Notes under the pieces: model-generated
Told to the model about the DNA's origin: nothing
What the model saw: only the letters and a program-made list of their open reading frames with translations
Database searches by the model: none
Made by a program: the position numbers and the translations under genes
Shown: positions 36,351 to 45,295 of the stretch, piece by piece
Layout: each line of letters opens with the position of its first letter
Position numbering within the stretch: the stretch's first letter is position 1
NCBI GenBank assembly: GCA_047633055.1
Contig: JBLIEI010000015.1
Location: 1-64,000, forward strand
From: CALJFL01 sp047633055
GTDB taxonomy: Bacteria; Pseudomonadota; Gammaproteobacteria; Pseudomonadales; Halieaceae
Reading direction: 5' to 3'
Length of the DNA stretch: 64,000 nucleotides

Positions 36351-37889
36351 ATGGATCAGGAAGTTTTTGATGTAATGATTGTAGGTGCTGGCCTGTCTGG
36401 TATCGGCGCTGCCTATCATCTGCACGACAAGTGCCCGGATCGTAGCGTCGTGATTTTGGAGGCCCGAGATGCGATAGGCGGTACCTGGGATCTGTTCCGG
36501 TACCCGGGTATCCGGTCAGATAGCGATATGCATACACTGGGTTATAACTTCAAACCCTGGCGTGCGGAAAAGTCCATCGCCGACGGACCTTCCATTCTCA
36601 AGTACGTGCGCGAGGCGGCAACTGAGAACGATATCGACAGTAAAATTCGCTTCAAGCATCGCGTCGTTGCAGCCGACTGGTGTTCTGAGAGGTCACTATG
36701 GACTGTCCAGGTAGAGCGGGGCGAGACCAACGACACGACGACCTTTCAGTGTCAGTTTCTACTACTGTGTAGCGGCTATTATAACTACGATCATGGCCAC
36801 CAACCTGATTTCCCCGGCAAGAAACGCTTCCAGGGTCATACGGTCTACCCACAGTTTTGGCCTGAACAGCTTGATTATACGGGCAAGAAAGTAGTCGTGA
36901 TTGGCTCGGGTGCCACCGCTATCACGCTGGTGCCAGCTATGTCGGAGAAAGCGAGCGACGTGGTGATGCTACAGCGCTCGCCTACCTATGTTGTTTCTCG
37001 CCCGGACACGGACGTGATTGCCAATACATTGCGCAAGATATTGCCCGAGAACTGGGCGTACAGCATCACGCGCTTTAAAAATACGGTTATGCAACAGTTT
37101 AATTATCATCGCACCCGGGTTGCACCTGAGAAAGTAAAGCGGCAGTTGCTGAATGACGTCCGCAAGGAACTGGGCCAGGACTACGATGTTGATAAACACT
37201 TCACGCCCAGTTATAACCCGTGGGACCAGCGGCTCTGTCTGGTGCCCAACAGTGACTTGTTCCACTCAATCAGGTCGGGTAAAGCGCGCGTGGTCACCGA
37301 CCATATCGAGTCGTTCACAGAGAATGGTATCCAGCTTAAATCGGGTGAGTTTCTCGAAGCGGACATCATCGTGTCGGCTACTGGACTGGAGCTGGTTGTG
37401 ATGGGTGGTGCCAGCTTCAGTGTCGATGGCTCTCCGGTGGAATTTTCGAAGGAGTGGACTTACAAGGGTCTCATGGTCAGTGGCGTCCCCAACCTTGTTT
37501 CCACGTTCGGTTATGTCAATGCGTCCTGGACGTTGCGCGCCGACCTCACGGCGGAGTGGGTGTGTCGTGTGCTGAACCAGATGAAGTCGACAGGTGCAAC
37601 CTGCGCCGTTCCGGTGTTACCGGAATCACTGCAGTCCATGCCGGCGCGCCAGTGGATAGATGATTTTGCCGCGGGCTACATGGAACGCGTAATGCACCTT
37701 TTTCCGCGCCAGGGCGATCGCGAGCCCTGGATCAATCCGCAAAACTATCGAAAGGACCGCAAGATGTTTTTGCAGGGGGATCTCGCAGATGGCGCGCTGC
37801 AGTTTTCCAGGCCCGAGGTGGTTGAGCGTCCGGTAGGGCTGGCCGAGCAGCAAGAAGAGTACTCTGAGCCGGCAAGAAATATGCTGTAA
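36351..37889 (+). CDS. flavin-containing / Baeyer-Villiger-type monooxygenase
   Basis: 512 residues. FAD Rossmann motif GAGLSG at 12-17, GGTWDLFRYPGIRSDSDM around 43-60, and NADPH Rossmann motif VVVIGSGATA at 181-190. The Baeyer-Villiger fingerprint region reads FQGHTVYPQFWP at 160-171, with Tyr166 where the motif FxGxxxHxxxWP has His. It inserts oxygen into ketones or oxidises soft nucleophiles with NADPH. A ribosome site AGAGGA is 8 bp upstream. GST follows 68 bp later. No regulator adjoins it. Confidence 0.9.
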   Translation: MDQEVFDVMIVGAGLSGIGAAYHLHDKCPDRSVVILEARDAIGGTWDLFRYPGIRSDSDMHTLGYNFKPWRAEKSIADGPSILKYVREAATENDIDSKIRFKHRVVAADWCSERSLWTVQVERGETNDTTTFQCQFLLLCSGYYNYDHGHQPDFPGKKRFQGHTVYPQFWPEQLDYTGKKVVVIGSGATAITLVPAMSEKASDVVMLQRSPTYVVSRPDTDVIANTLRKILPENWAYSITRFKNTVMQQFNYHRTRVAPEKVKRQLLNDVRKELGQDYDVDKHFTPSYNPWDQRLCLVPNSDLFHSIRSGKARVVTDHIESFTENGIQLKSGEFLEADIIVSATGLELVVMGGASFSVDGSPVEFSKEWTYKGLMVSGVPNLVSTFGYVNASWTLRADLTAEWVCRVLNQMKSTGATCAVPVLPESLQSMPARQWIDDFAAGYMERVMHLFPRQGDREPWINPQNYRKDRKMFLQGDLADGALQFSRPEVVERPVGLAEQQEEYSEPARNML

Positions 37890-37957
37890 ACCCCTGCCTT
37901 AAAGTTATTTCGTTCGTACCCTGCTACGCCATAAATAAATCCAAGGATTCCTACATT

Positions 37958-38593
37958 ATGCTTACCTTACACCACCTGAATAACTCCCGCTCGCAACGGG
38001 TTCTTTGGTTACTGGAGGAACTCGAGCTGGAATATACGATCCAGTACTACACCCGCGACACAGAAACTAGCCTGGCGCCCCCCGAACTGGAGGCGGTGCA
38101 TCCGTTGGGCAAGTCACCAGTGCTGACCGATGACAACAACACCATCATCGAATCGGCCGCAATGATCGACTATATCCTCAGGCAACACGGTGGGGGACGC
38201 TTACTACCGGCGGCGGGCACAAAGTCACACGAGGAATACCTGCAGTGGCTGCACTACTCGGAGGGCAGCGCGATGTTGCCGCTGATGCTGCGCATGTATA
38301 CCGGACGCCTCCCCGATAGCGGTGCTGCATTACAGCCTCGCATAAACGATGAACTCAACCGTCATCTGGGGTATATGAACGAGGCACTGGGCGGCGTGGA
38401 TTGGTTTGTTGACAACATGATCACTGGCGCGGATGTTCAACTCTCTTTCGTGGCGGAACTGGCGCCACTGCTTCATCCCGAAGGCTCTTTTCCTAACCTC
38501 GACGCCTTCAGATGTCGATTTCAGTCTCGGCCAGCATACCAACGCGCACTAAAGAAAGGTGGTAATTACGACTTCGGCCCAAGTAACGCCTAA
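37958..38593 (+). CDS. glutathione S-transferase family protein
   Basis: 211 residues. N-terminal thioredoxin-like part MLTLHHLNNSRSQRVLWLLEEL with a Ser in the position of the catalytic residue, VHPLGKSPVLTDD and ESAAMIDYIL (glutathione-binding cis-Pro and Glu-Ser), then an all-helical C-terminal domain. This is the bacterial GST class close to GstA/YibF types. It probably detoxifies electrophiles and may act with the monooxygenase upstream. Confidence 0.92.
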   Translation: MLTLHHLNNSRSQRVLWLLEELELEYTIQYYTRDTETSLAPPELEAVHPLGKSPVLTDDNNTIIESAAMIDYILRQHGGGRLLPAAGTKSHEEYLQWLHYSEGSAMLPLMLRMYTGRLPDSGAALQPRINDELNRHLGYMNEALGGVDWFVDNMITGADVQLSFVAELAPLLHPEGSFPNLDAFRCRFQSRPAYQRALKKGGNYDFGPSNA

Positions 38594-38757
38594 AATACTG
38601 GCTATTTCCGCATTATAAACTCATGGGGTCAGAGTCCCTTGCCACCATTGCTGTCCATGTAAAATCTGTCCTGAGCGTGAAGAACTCTGTAATTTCGAAG
38701 CATTTACTGGCAACATTAGCCACAGTTCAAAGAAGTCAGTCTCACAGAGTTGAAGTT

Positions 38758-39582
38758 ATGCAGTCAATTATTTCTCAAATGCAGGTGTTGCCAGAAATCG
38801 ACGTCGAGGTTGAGGTGGCCCGGCGAGTAGATTTTATAAAGTCTCAGCTTAAAGGGGCAAAGCTGCGTACGCTGGTGCTAGGCATTAGTGGCGGTATCGA
38901 TTCATGTACGTTGGGCCGACTTGCACAGATGGCGGTGAATCAATTGAACAGTGAAGGTGATGGCGCATACCAGTTTCTCGCTGTTCGTTTACCCTACAAC
39001 GTGCAAAAAGACGAGATAGACGCACAGGCATCTATTGATTTTATTCAACCCAGTCAGGCGCTGTCAGTCAATGTGCAGCCGGGTGTTGACGCTATCCATA
39101 ATGAGACTTGTCAGGCACTCCAGAAAAACGGACTGCTGCCTGCCAGCGACAGCAAACAAGATTTTATCAAAGGTAACCTAAAGGCCCGCACACGCATGGT
39201 CATCCAGTATGAGATAGCGGGGATGCTGGACGGTTTAGTGTTGGGTACAGATCACTCAGCGGAGAATATCACCGGTTTTTACACCAAGTATGGTGATGGC
39301 GCCTGCGACTTGGCGCCATTGTTTGGTCTTAACAAACGGCAGGTCAGGCAAGTTGCCGCATACTTGGGTGCGCCTTCTCATATTGTCAATAAAGCTCCCA
39401 CCGCCGATTTAGAAACATTGTCGCCGCAGAAAGCCGATGAGCAGGCCCTGGGGATGAGCTATGACCAAATCGATGATTTTCTGGAAGGGAAATCTGTAGG
39501 TGCTGGAGCAGCAAAGCGGCTGGTTGAAATATTTGAAATGACGCAACACAAGCGGGTTCCGATTCCTACTATTTACGATTAG
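38758..39582 (+). CDS. nadE: ammonia-dependent NAD synthetase NadE
   Basis: 274 residues from the ATG at 38758 (MQSIISQMQVLPEI), close to the 275 of the E. coli enzyme; 45 open codons upstream are unlikely. P-loop LGISGGIDSCTLGRLAQM (SGGIDS at 44-49), KGNLKARTRMVIQYEIAG, GTDHSAENITGFYTKYGDGACDLAPLFGLNKRQVR, and KAPTADL, all diagnostic. It amidates deamido-NAD with ammonia and ATP. No N-terminal glutaminase domain. Confidence 0.95.
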   Translation: MQSIISQMQVLPEIDVEVEVARRVDFIKSQLKGAKLRTLVLGISGGIDSCTLGRLAQMAVNQLNSEGDGAYQFLAVRLPYNVQKDEIDAQASIDFIQPSQALSVNVQPGVDAIHNETCQALQKNGLLPASDSKQDFIKGNLKARTRMVIQYEIAGMLDGLVLGTDHSAENITGFYTKYGDGACDLAPLFGLNKRQVRQVAAYLGAPSHIVNKAPTADLETLSPQKADEQALGMSYDQIDDFLEGKSVGAGAAKRLVEIFEMTQHKRVPIPTIYD

Positions 39583-39794
39583 CCCACCCTTTTCCTGAGT
39601 CCATCAGGCTAGTTTCCTGGCGCCCCGGAAATTCACTGGCAAGAATCCTATGAACTTTTAAATACTAGACAGTTTCCTATCTTGTACCAATGGGTATTGC
39701 TGCAGCAGACGACTGTGCTGGCGTTCTCTTTTGGTTGCCCGGTGTCCCATGCGCGACTAGGGTAGGTCTACTCCAACCATTAGCAGGGGCTCTC

Positions 39795-40949
39795 TTGTTT
39801 GAAAAATCACGCCTGATTCAGGCAGCTGTCGAACAAGCCGGCCTGGAAGATTTCGGCTCCTGCGATTTTCATGAGCCTCTGGATCGACTTATTACGGCTT
39901 TGAATGAGGAGGCGCGACTCAACGACTTCGGGCGTTTGCGCGCGGAAATGACGCTGTCTGCTGGCCTGGTTCAACGCCTGAAAATACAAGAGTACAGAGA
40001 CAATCACCCGGAACTTGCAGAGGAGCGGGTGGTTCGCCCCGTTTTTATCGTCGGTTTGCCTCGCACCGGCACCACTGCACTCCATCATATGCTCAACCAG
40101 GACAGGGGCAACCGCACATTGCGCCTGTGGGAGGCGCAGAATCCAATACCACCTCCGGAAACAGCGAGCTATTTGAGCGACCCCAGAATTGCCAAGCAGC
40201 AAGACGGCGTCGCACTGACGGAAACATTTTTACCAGGATTTCTCAGTACCCATCTGATTGACGCCCGGGAGCCCGACGAATGCTATATGCTACTCAATCG
40301 AAATTTTATGTCGGTCGAGTACTCGGCAATGTTTCATATTCCATCCTACGCCAATTGGCTTTACGCCAATCTGTGCCAAAGCGATAGCTATGCCTACCAC
40401 CGGCAACAGTTACAGCTGCTGCAATCCCGCCATCCGGGTAATTGGGTGTTGAAGGCTCCGTTCCATCAACTGGGCTTACGCGAGATATTCAAAGTTTACC
40501 CGGACGCCATTATTGTTCAGACCCACCGAGCCCCCATGAGCTTTGTCGCCAGCGGTTGTAGCTTTAGTGAATTGCTGCGAAAGAGTGGCAGCGATCATCT
40601 GGATAAGATGGAAATTGGTCGCGACTGGATGGACATGCTCGCTGTTTATACACGGACCTTTGAGGCCGACCGGGCTGAGTTGGAGCCCAGCTACCCCGGC
40701 CAGTTTATTGACCTGAAGCACGATGATTTCGTCGCCAATCCCTGGCCCGGATTAGAGGCCATCTATGCGGCCCGCAGTGCCCAGTTAACGGACCAGGCCC
40801 GCAGCGCAATGTTGGCATGGCTGGACCGTAATCCCAAAGGTAAGCACGGTTCGCATGATTATCAACTGGCCGATTACGGCATTGAGCGCGCTGAGGTTGA
40901 ATCTCTGTTCGCTGCATATGTACAGCGCTATAACGTAAGTTTTGAGTAG
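39795..40949 (+). CDS. sulfotransferase family protein
   Basis: About 384 residues from a TTG at 39795, chosen because AGGGG lies just upstream and the family N-terminus starts here (FEKSRLIQAAVEQAGLEDFG); an ATG at 39690 would add 35 codons that do not look coding. The PAPS-binding loop is RPVFIVGLPRTGTTALHHML and the 3'-phosphate site includes the region around LKAPFHQLGLREIF and VQTHRAP. Such proteins transfer sulfate from PAPS to hydroxy compounds, here perhaps a steroid or lipid. It is followed 15 bp later by a DUF1214 protein. Confidence 0.82.
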   Translation: MFEKSRLIQAAVEQAGLEDFGSCDFHEPLDRLITALNEEARLNDFGRLRAEMTLSAGLVQRLKIQEYRDNHPELAEERVVRPVFIVGLPRTGTTALHHMLNQDRGNRTLRLWEAQNPIPPPETASYLSDPRIAKQQDGVALTETFLPGFLSTHLIDAREPDECYMLLNRNFMSVEYSAMFHIPSYANWLYANLCQSDSYAYHRQQLQLLQSRHPGNWVLKAPFHQLGLREIFKVYPDAIIVQTHRAPMSFVASGCSFSELLRKSGSDHLDKMEIGRDWMDMLAVYTRTFEADRAELEPSYPGQFIDLKHDDFVANPWPGLEAIYAARSAQLTDQARSAMLAWLDRNPKGKHGSHDYQLADYGIERAEVESLFAAYVQRYNVSFE

Positions 40950-40964
40950 CAGGAGGTTGATGCA

Positions 40965-42074
40965 GTGACAGATAAAACGGCGGAGCAGAGAGTGCTCAGT
41001 GGTGAAGTTTGGGGAGAGTTTTGCGATGGCCTTAAGCAGGCCGGAGATCTGGTGTTTGCAGATAAGGCACCGACCAACGCGTTCGACCGCGCCGAGGGTT
41101 ATCGTTACCTGTCTCGTATGTTGCGGGCGGGACTGGAGAGTTTTCTGGAATCCGGTGATCCCGCCTTTCCAGAGCTGCGCTGCCCGGTCCATGAGACGAT
41201 CAAAATGGGTGCTGATAACCCGGACAACTACTATCAAAATGCGGCCATCAACCCTGAGTATGATTATCGCATTACAGGGACGCGCGGCACCGTGGACTAT
41301 CTGGGTTTCGGAACGGTAATTAATCGTTACGCCACCGGTGACGGGATGAAAACTGACGGCTTTCTCGATTCCATGGATATGGACATTGCCGAGGATGGCT
41401 CTTTGGAAGTGATTGTCAGTCAGACTAAGCAGCCTGGTAATTGGTTGCCTATGGGTCCCGAGACCAATGCGCTTAACGTGCGTCAGACTTTTCAGGACAG
41501 GCGCAGTGAAACCCGCGCAGAGATCAAAATAGAACGTATCGGTGCTGAAGGGGCGCGCCCTGAACCCCTGAACCCTCAGAAGCTTGAAAAGGCATTGCAG
41601 GGCACTATCCAGTTTTTGAAAAATACTACGGGATTATTCGAAGGTTGGGCCGAGGGCTTTCTGCTAACAATGAATGAAGTTGCGCCTGCGGATCAGGGCT
41701 TTTGCCAAATGATCGGTGGCGACCCGAATATTTATTATTTTCACAGCGCTTGGGAGCTGGCTGATGACGAGGCGCTGATTATAGACGCACCGGAAATACC
41801 TGAATGCCAAACCTGGAACTTCGTGCTGCAGAATTGGTGGATGGAGTCGCTAGATTATCGTTACCACAATATTCACTTCAATAAGCACACGGCGCGTTAT
41901 GAGCCTGATGGCAGTGTCAACATTGTGGTATCTCATCAGCGTCCTCCTGGTGCCGATAATTGGGTAGAGACCGCAGGTCACAATCGAGGCACCCTGTGCT
42001 GGCGGTGGATCAATGCCGAGCAGCATCCAGCGGTGAACGCCAGAGTGGTTAAGTTTTCAACATTGATAGGATAG
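40965..42074 (+). CDS. DUF1214-domain protein
   Basis: 369 residues from a GTG at 40965 with AGGAGG 8 bp upstream. The C-terminal third (ETNALNVRQTF, PECQTWNFVLQNWWMESLDYRYHN, HQRPPGADNWVETAGHNRGTLCWRW) is the DUF1214 signature. No signal peptide. DUF1214 proteins are often found with sulfotransferases and steroid-type genes, but no reaction is established. It is one operon with the sulfotransferase. Confidence 0.8.
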   Translation: MTDKTAEQRVLSGEVWGEFCDGLKQAGDLVFADKAPTNAFDRAEGYRYLSRMLRAGLESFLESGDPAFPELRCPVHETIKMGADNPDNYYQNAAINPEYDYRITGTRGTVDYLGFGTVINRYATGDGMKTDGFLDSMDMDIAEDGSLEVIVSQTKQPGNWLPMGPETNALNVRQTFQDRRSETRAEIKIERIGAEGARPEPLNPQKLEKALQGTIQFLKNTTGLFEGWAEGFLLTMNEVAPADQGFCQMIGGDPNIYYFHSAWELADDEALIIDAPEIPECQTWNFVLQNWWMESLDYRYHNIHFNKHTARYEPDGSVNIVVSHQRPPGADNWVETAGHNRGTLCWRWINAEQHPAVNARVVKFSTLIG

Positions 42075-42079
42075 GGCGT

Positions 42080-42652
42080 CTAGCCCTCTCCCCATATGTC
42101 GTCCAAACGCTGCTGTCGACCACAGTTCCATTTGTAATATTTGTAGCGGGTCGGATTTTTGAGATAGTAATCCTGGTGGCTTTCTTCGACTGGCCAAAAA
42201 GCCGCAGCGGGTAATATTTCGGTGACCACCTTATCGCCAGAAAAACGCTCAGCGACGATCTGTAGAGACGCTTCGGCGAGCATACGCTCGCTGTCATCCG
42301 CGACAAAAATCGCCGCTTTGTAGCTGAAGCCCTTGTCACAGAACTGACCTTGCGGGTCGAAAGGATCAATATTGATCCAGTAAATATCCAGCAAATCCTG
42401 AAAACTGATGACATTAGAGTCATAGCTGACCTGAACAACTTCGTAGTGGCCATCGTGGCGACCCTTGTAAGTGGGATTGAGCATGTCCCCACCGCTGAAA
42501 CCGGAGACAACATCGGCTACCCCCGCCTCATCCTGAAAAGCGGCTTCCATGCACCAGAAGCAGCCACCGGCGAAGGTGGCAACGGCGGGTTCAGCGCGTG
42601 CCAAGGCCGAAGAGAGCAGGAGAGTGACTAGAACAGTTTTAAAAATATACAT
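42080..42652 (-). CDS. msrA: periplasmic peptide methionine-(S)-S-oxide reductase MsrA
   Basis: 190 residues with a signal peptide (cleavage ARA at 18-20). Catalytic motif GGCFWCMEAAF with Cys31, then GGDMLNPTYKGRHDGHYEVVQVSYD and the aromatic pocket; a further Cys lies near the end (YKWNCGRQQ) as the recycling thiol. It repairs oxidised methionine in exported proteins. It converges on the DUF1214 gene and is 63 bp from the nitronate monooxygenase gene, same strand. Confidence 0.93.
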   Translation of the reverse strand: MYIFKTVLVTLLLSSALARAEPAVATFAGGCFWCMEAAFQDEAGVADVVSGFSGGDMLNPTYKGRHDGHYEVVQVSYDSNVISFQDLLDIYWINIDPFDPQGQFCDKGFSYKAAIFVADDSERMLAEASLQIVAERFSGDKVVTEILPAAAFWPVEESHQDYYLKNPTRYKYYKWNCGRQQRLDDIWGEG

Positions 42653-42715
42653 CGAAATACCTCTCTATTGCGTTGCCTTAGTAGACAGGCATTTATTCAG
42701 TAAGTTCTACCCCGG

Positions 42716-43681
42716 TCAACTGGCCAGCACACGCTGCTTTGCGGATTGATACTGTTGATAAAGGAGCTCGACGTAATCAGCGGTAGACAGTACCGCGTGC
42801 ACCGCACCGATACCCTGACCGCAGCCCCATATGTCCTTCCAGGCCTTGGAATCTGTATCGCCACCTGAGCCGAAATTCATCGCGCTGGGATCACTGTCAG
42901 GCAGATTGTCGGGATCTAGGCCAGCGGCGGCAATGGACGGCCGTAAGTAATTACCGTGTACGCCAGTGAATAAGTTGCTGTAGACGATATCGGACGACGC
43001 GTGATCGACCACTGACTGTTTGTAAGCCTCGTCTGCGTTCGCTTCTTTGGTGGCAATGAAGGCGGAGCCAATATAGCCCAGGTCTGCACCTATTGCCTGG
43101 GCCCCAAGCACCGCATCGCCGCTGGCGATCGAACCCGACAGGAGCAGCGGTCCATCAAACCACTCGCGAATCTCCTGTACCAGGGCGAACGGCGAGATGG
43201 TGCCAGCATGGCCACCTGCGCCAGCGGCGACCGCTATCAGACCATCGGCGCCTTTTTCAATCGCTTTTTTGGCGAAGCGATTGTTGATAATGTCGTGAAA
43301 AACCAGACCGCCGTAGGAGTGAATTGTGTCATTGACCAACGCCTTGGCGCCTAACGAGGTAATCACGATCGGCACTTTGTATTTCACGCACATGTCCAGG
43401 TCGTGCTGCAGGCGATCGTTGGAGCCATGCACAATTTGATTGACGGCAAAGGGTGCCGCCGGTTTGTCGGGGTTGGCAGTGTTGTAGGCATCAAGTTCAG
43501 TCGTGATGCGTTCGAGCCAGCGGTCCAGTTCGGCCGCAGGCCTCGCATTGAGTGCCGGAAAAGAACCAACGATCCCAGCTTTGCACTGGGCAATAACCAT
43601 ATCCGGATTGGAAATAATAAAGAGCGGAGCGGCAACAACAGGTAGGCGCAGGGAGTTTTTAAGAATGTCAGGAAGAGCCAT
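42716..43681 (-). CDS. nitronate monooxygenase (2-nitropropane dioxygenase-like)
   Basis: 321 residues. LPVVAAPLFIISNPDMVIAQCKAGIVGSFPALNAR is the FMN-barrel start; IAVAAGAGGHAGTISPFALVQEI with the catalytic His, and LLSGSIASGDAVLGAQAIGADLGYIGSAFIATKEAN complete the phosphate site. It oxidises nitronates or acts as an enoyl reductase-like flavoprotein. Its start is 139 bp from a divergent PadR regulator whose region holds two palindromes, so it is the likely PadR target. Confidence 0.9.
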   Translation of the reverse strand: MALPDILKNSLRLPVVAAPLFIISNPDMVIAQCKAGIVGSFPALNARPAAELDRWLERITTELDAYNTANPDKPAAPFAVNQIVHGSNDRLQHDLDMCVKYKVPIVITSLGAKALVNDTIHSYGGLVFHDIINNRFAKKAIEKGADGLIAVAAGAGGHAGTISPFALVQEIREWFDGPLLLSGSIASGDAVLGAQAIGADLGYIGSAFIATKEANADEAYKQSVVDHASSDIVYSNLFTGVHGNYLRPSIAAAGLDPDNLPDSDPSAMNFGSGGDTDSKAWKDIWGCGQGIGAVHAVLSTADYVELLYQQYQSAKQRVLAS

Positions 43682-43724
43682 TGATACGTCCTCGGTATGT
43701 CAGGGTGAGTTTTAAGTTACCGTA

Positions 43725-43770
43725 ATGCAAATTATTGCATATCTAAAAAAATATGCAAGATTTTGCATAT
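43725..43770. promoter_or_regulatory. two tandem palindromic operators for the PadR regulator
   Basis: ATGCAAATTATTGCAT at 43725-43740 and ATATGCAAGATTTTGCATAT at 43751-43770, both ATGCAA-N4-TTGCAT. Their centres are 28 bp apart. They lie between divergent genes (nitronate monooxygenase and PadR regulator), 44 bp upstream of the first and 51 bp upstream of the second start codon. Confidence 0.75.
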
Positions 43771-43820
43771 AAATAATCTTCGCGCTATGCTCCTTGCAGG
43801 ATAAGAGGGAGGAACCCGCT

Positions 43821-44372
43821 ATGGCTCTGTCACATGCAATCATGACGGCACTGATCGACGACGACATGTCGGGCTACGAGTTGGCCAAGTCCTTTGACCA
43901 CTCCCTGGGCTTTTTCTGGCAGGCTTCACACCAGCAAATTTATCAGGACCTGCGCAAACTATCGGAAAAGGGATGGCTGAGCAAACGGGAAGTCAGTCAG
44001 CGAGGTAAGCCCAACAAAATATCTTATGGCCTAACGATAGCAGGTCGCGAGGCCATGGCAGAGTGGGTTTATAAGACGAGCAAGGTGCAGGAGAGCAAGG
44101 ATGATTTATTCGTAAAGCTCTATAACCTTGGTGAGGGTAATGTGGCTCACCTGATGTTAGAAATTGATCAACGCCGCAAGAACATGATGCAGCGACTTTA
44201 TTTGTACGAAAAAATACGCCGTGCACATTATAGTGACCCGGAATGCCTACCCGTAAGGCGCCAGGGTGTTTACCTGGCGCTATTAGGTGGAATACTCAAT
44301 GGCGAACAGTTTATGCAATGGTGCGACGAGGCGCTGGAACTGTTAGCCAAAGTAGAGCGCGCGGAACAGTAA
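43821..44372 (+). CDS. PadR family transcriptional regulator
   Basis: 183 residues from the ATG at 43821 (GAGGGAGG 7 bp upstream); nine open codons before it are not needed. Winged helix (about 1-80): MALSHAIMTALIDDDMSGYELAKSF, FFWQASHQQIYQDLRKLSEKGWL and GKPNKISYGLTIAGREAM; the C-terminal helical part is a dimer arm of the AphA type. It probably represses the divergent nitronate monooxygenase and itself through the two palindromes. Confidence 0.92.
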   Translation: MALSHAIMTALIDDDMSGYELAKSFDHSLGFFWQASHQQIYQDLRKLSEKGWLSKREVSQRGKPNKISYGLTIAGREAMAEWVYKTSKVQESKDDLFVKLYNLGEGNVAHLMLEIDQRRKNMMQRLYLYEKIRRAHYSDPECLPVRRQGVYLALLGGILNGEQFMQWCDEALELLAKVERAEQ

Positions 44373-44385
44373 TCACGCCTCTATT

Positions 44386-45150
44386 TCACTTGAAAAATGA
44401 CTTCAGGCCTTCTGTTGCGGCTTCCAGGTCTATCCCGGTCTTCGCTTTGATTTTCTCCTGCATGGCAGCTTTGGCCAGGTCTTCCAGGTAATCCTGTACA
44501 GCGTCCTGAACTTCCTCAACCACCGCCTGGGTCACTTCTGCTCCCAATTGTTCGGGTGTCAGTCCGACCACGCTATCGCCAATATTGGTCCGTGTAACAT
44601 CAGGCACTGTCAGTATCGCTTCACCTTTGACCTCGGTGATCACTTTTGCCTGGGTGCCGGCAAAGACGAATTTCTGCATCATCAGGCGAATGTCGCTGGG
44701 TGTTTCATCCGGTGCGGGTTCTTCGTCAACGGCCTCGTCTTCCTTGACAGACGCGTTTATATTGTCCAGGAGCTCGGAGAGGTTGAGTTTAGTGCCCTTC
44801 TGCTCAGCGATGATGTTAGCACCATTAATAGAGACTTCGCTGATCACTATCACCGGTTTGGTCAAACTGGATGGCTGGATACCGACTGTCACTTGGTCCA
44901 GGCTGAACGCATAAGGGCTGTCGTAACCCGGGGGATTGTCTATTATCAGACCGGTGAGGGTGCCCGTGCCGCTGCCCAGATCTATATCCACAGACTTTAA
45001 GCTGACCCGGGTGCCGGTGACTTCGGTGCCTACGGATTCAACGGTTTCCTTGATAAAACCATCGAGGTTGCTTAAAACGTAATAGGCCGCTACTGCGATC
45101 AATAGTCCGAGCACGATGACGATTGTTATTGCTATTTTTGCGAACTTCAT
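44386..45150 (-). CDS. AsmA-like exported membrane-anchored protein
   Basis: 254 residues. One N-terminal helix (IAITIVIVLGLLIAVAAYYVL), then a short repeat-like start of an AsmA/DUF748 domain (VSLKSVDIDLGSGTGTLTGLIIDNPPGYDSPYAF), an acidic linker (DEAVDEEPAPDETPSD at about 142-157) and an amphipathic C-terminal helix ending LKSFFK. It is much shorter than AsmA itself and resembles small bacterial relatives of unknown role in the inner membrane and periplasm. Confidence 0.65.
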   Translation of the reverse strand: MKFAKIAITIVIVLGLLIAVAAYYVLSNLDGFIKETVESVGTEVTGTRVSLKSVDIDLGSGTGTLTGLIIDNPPGYDSPYAFSLDQVTVGIQPSSLTKPVIVISEVSINGANIIAEQKGTKLNLSELLDNINASVKEDEAVDEEPAPDETPSDIRLMMQKFVFAGTQAKVITEVKGEAILTVPDVTRTNIGDSVVGLTPEQLGAEVTQAVVEEVQDAVQDYLEDLAKAAMQEKIKAKTGIDLEAATEGLKSFFK

Positions 45151-45295
45151 TGTTTGGCTTCCTGATGTTTGGCTTAATGATGCAATTTAGCGCGTAAAGA
45201 GGATTCCCGCAAGAACGGTTGTTCTATGCGTGGCGTCACCAGCCCGCCTTGGGCATAATGAAACCACCTCAGGACGCGCGCGAGAGCGGGACCAG

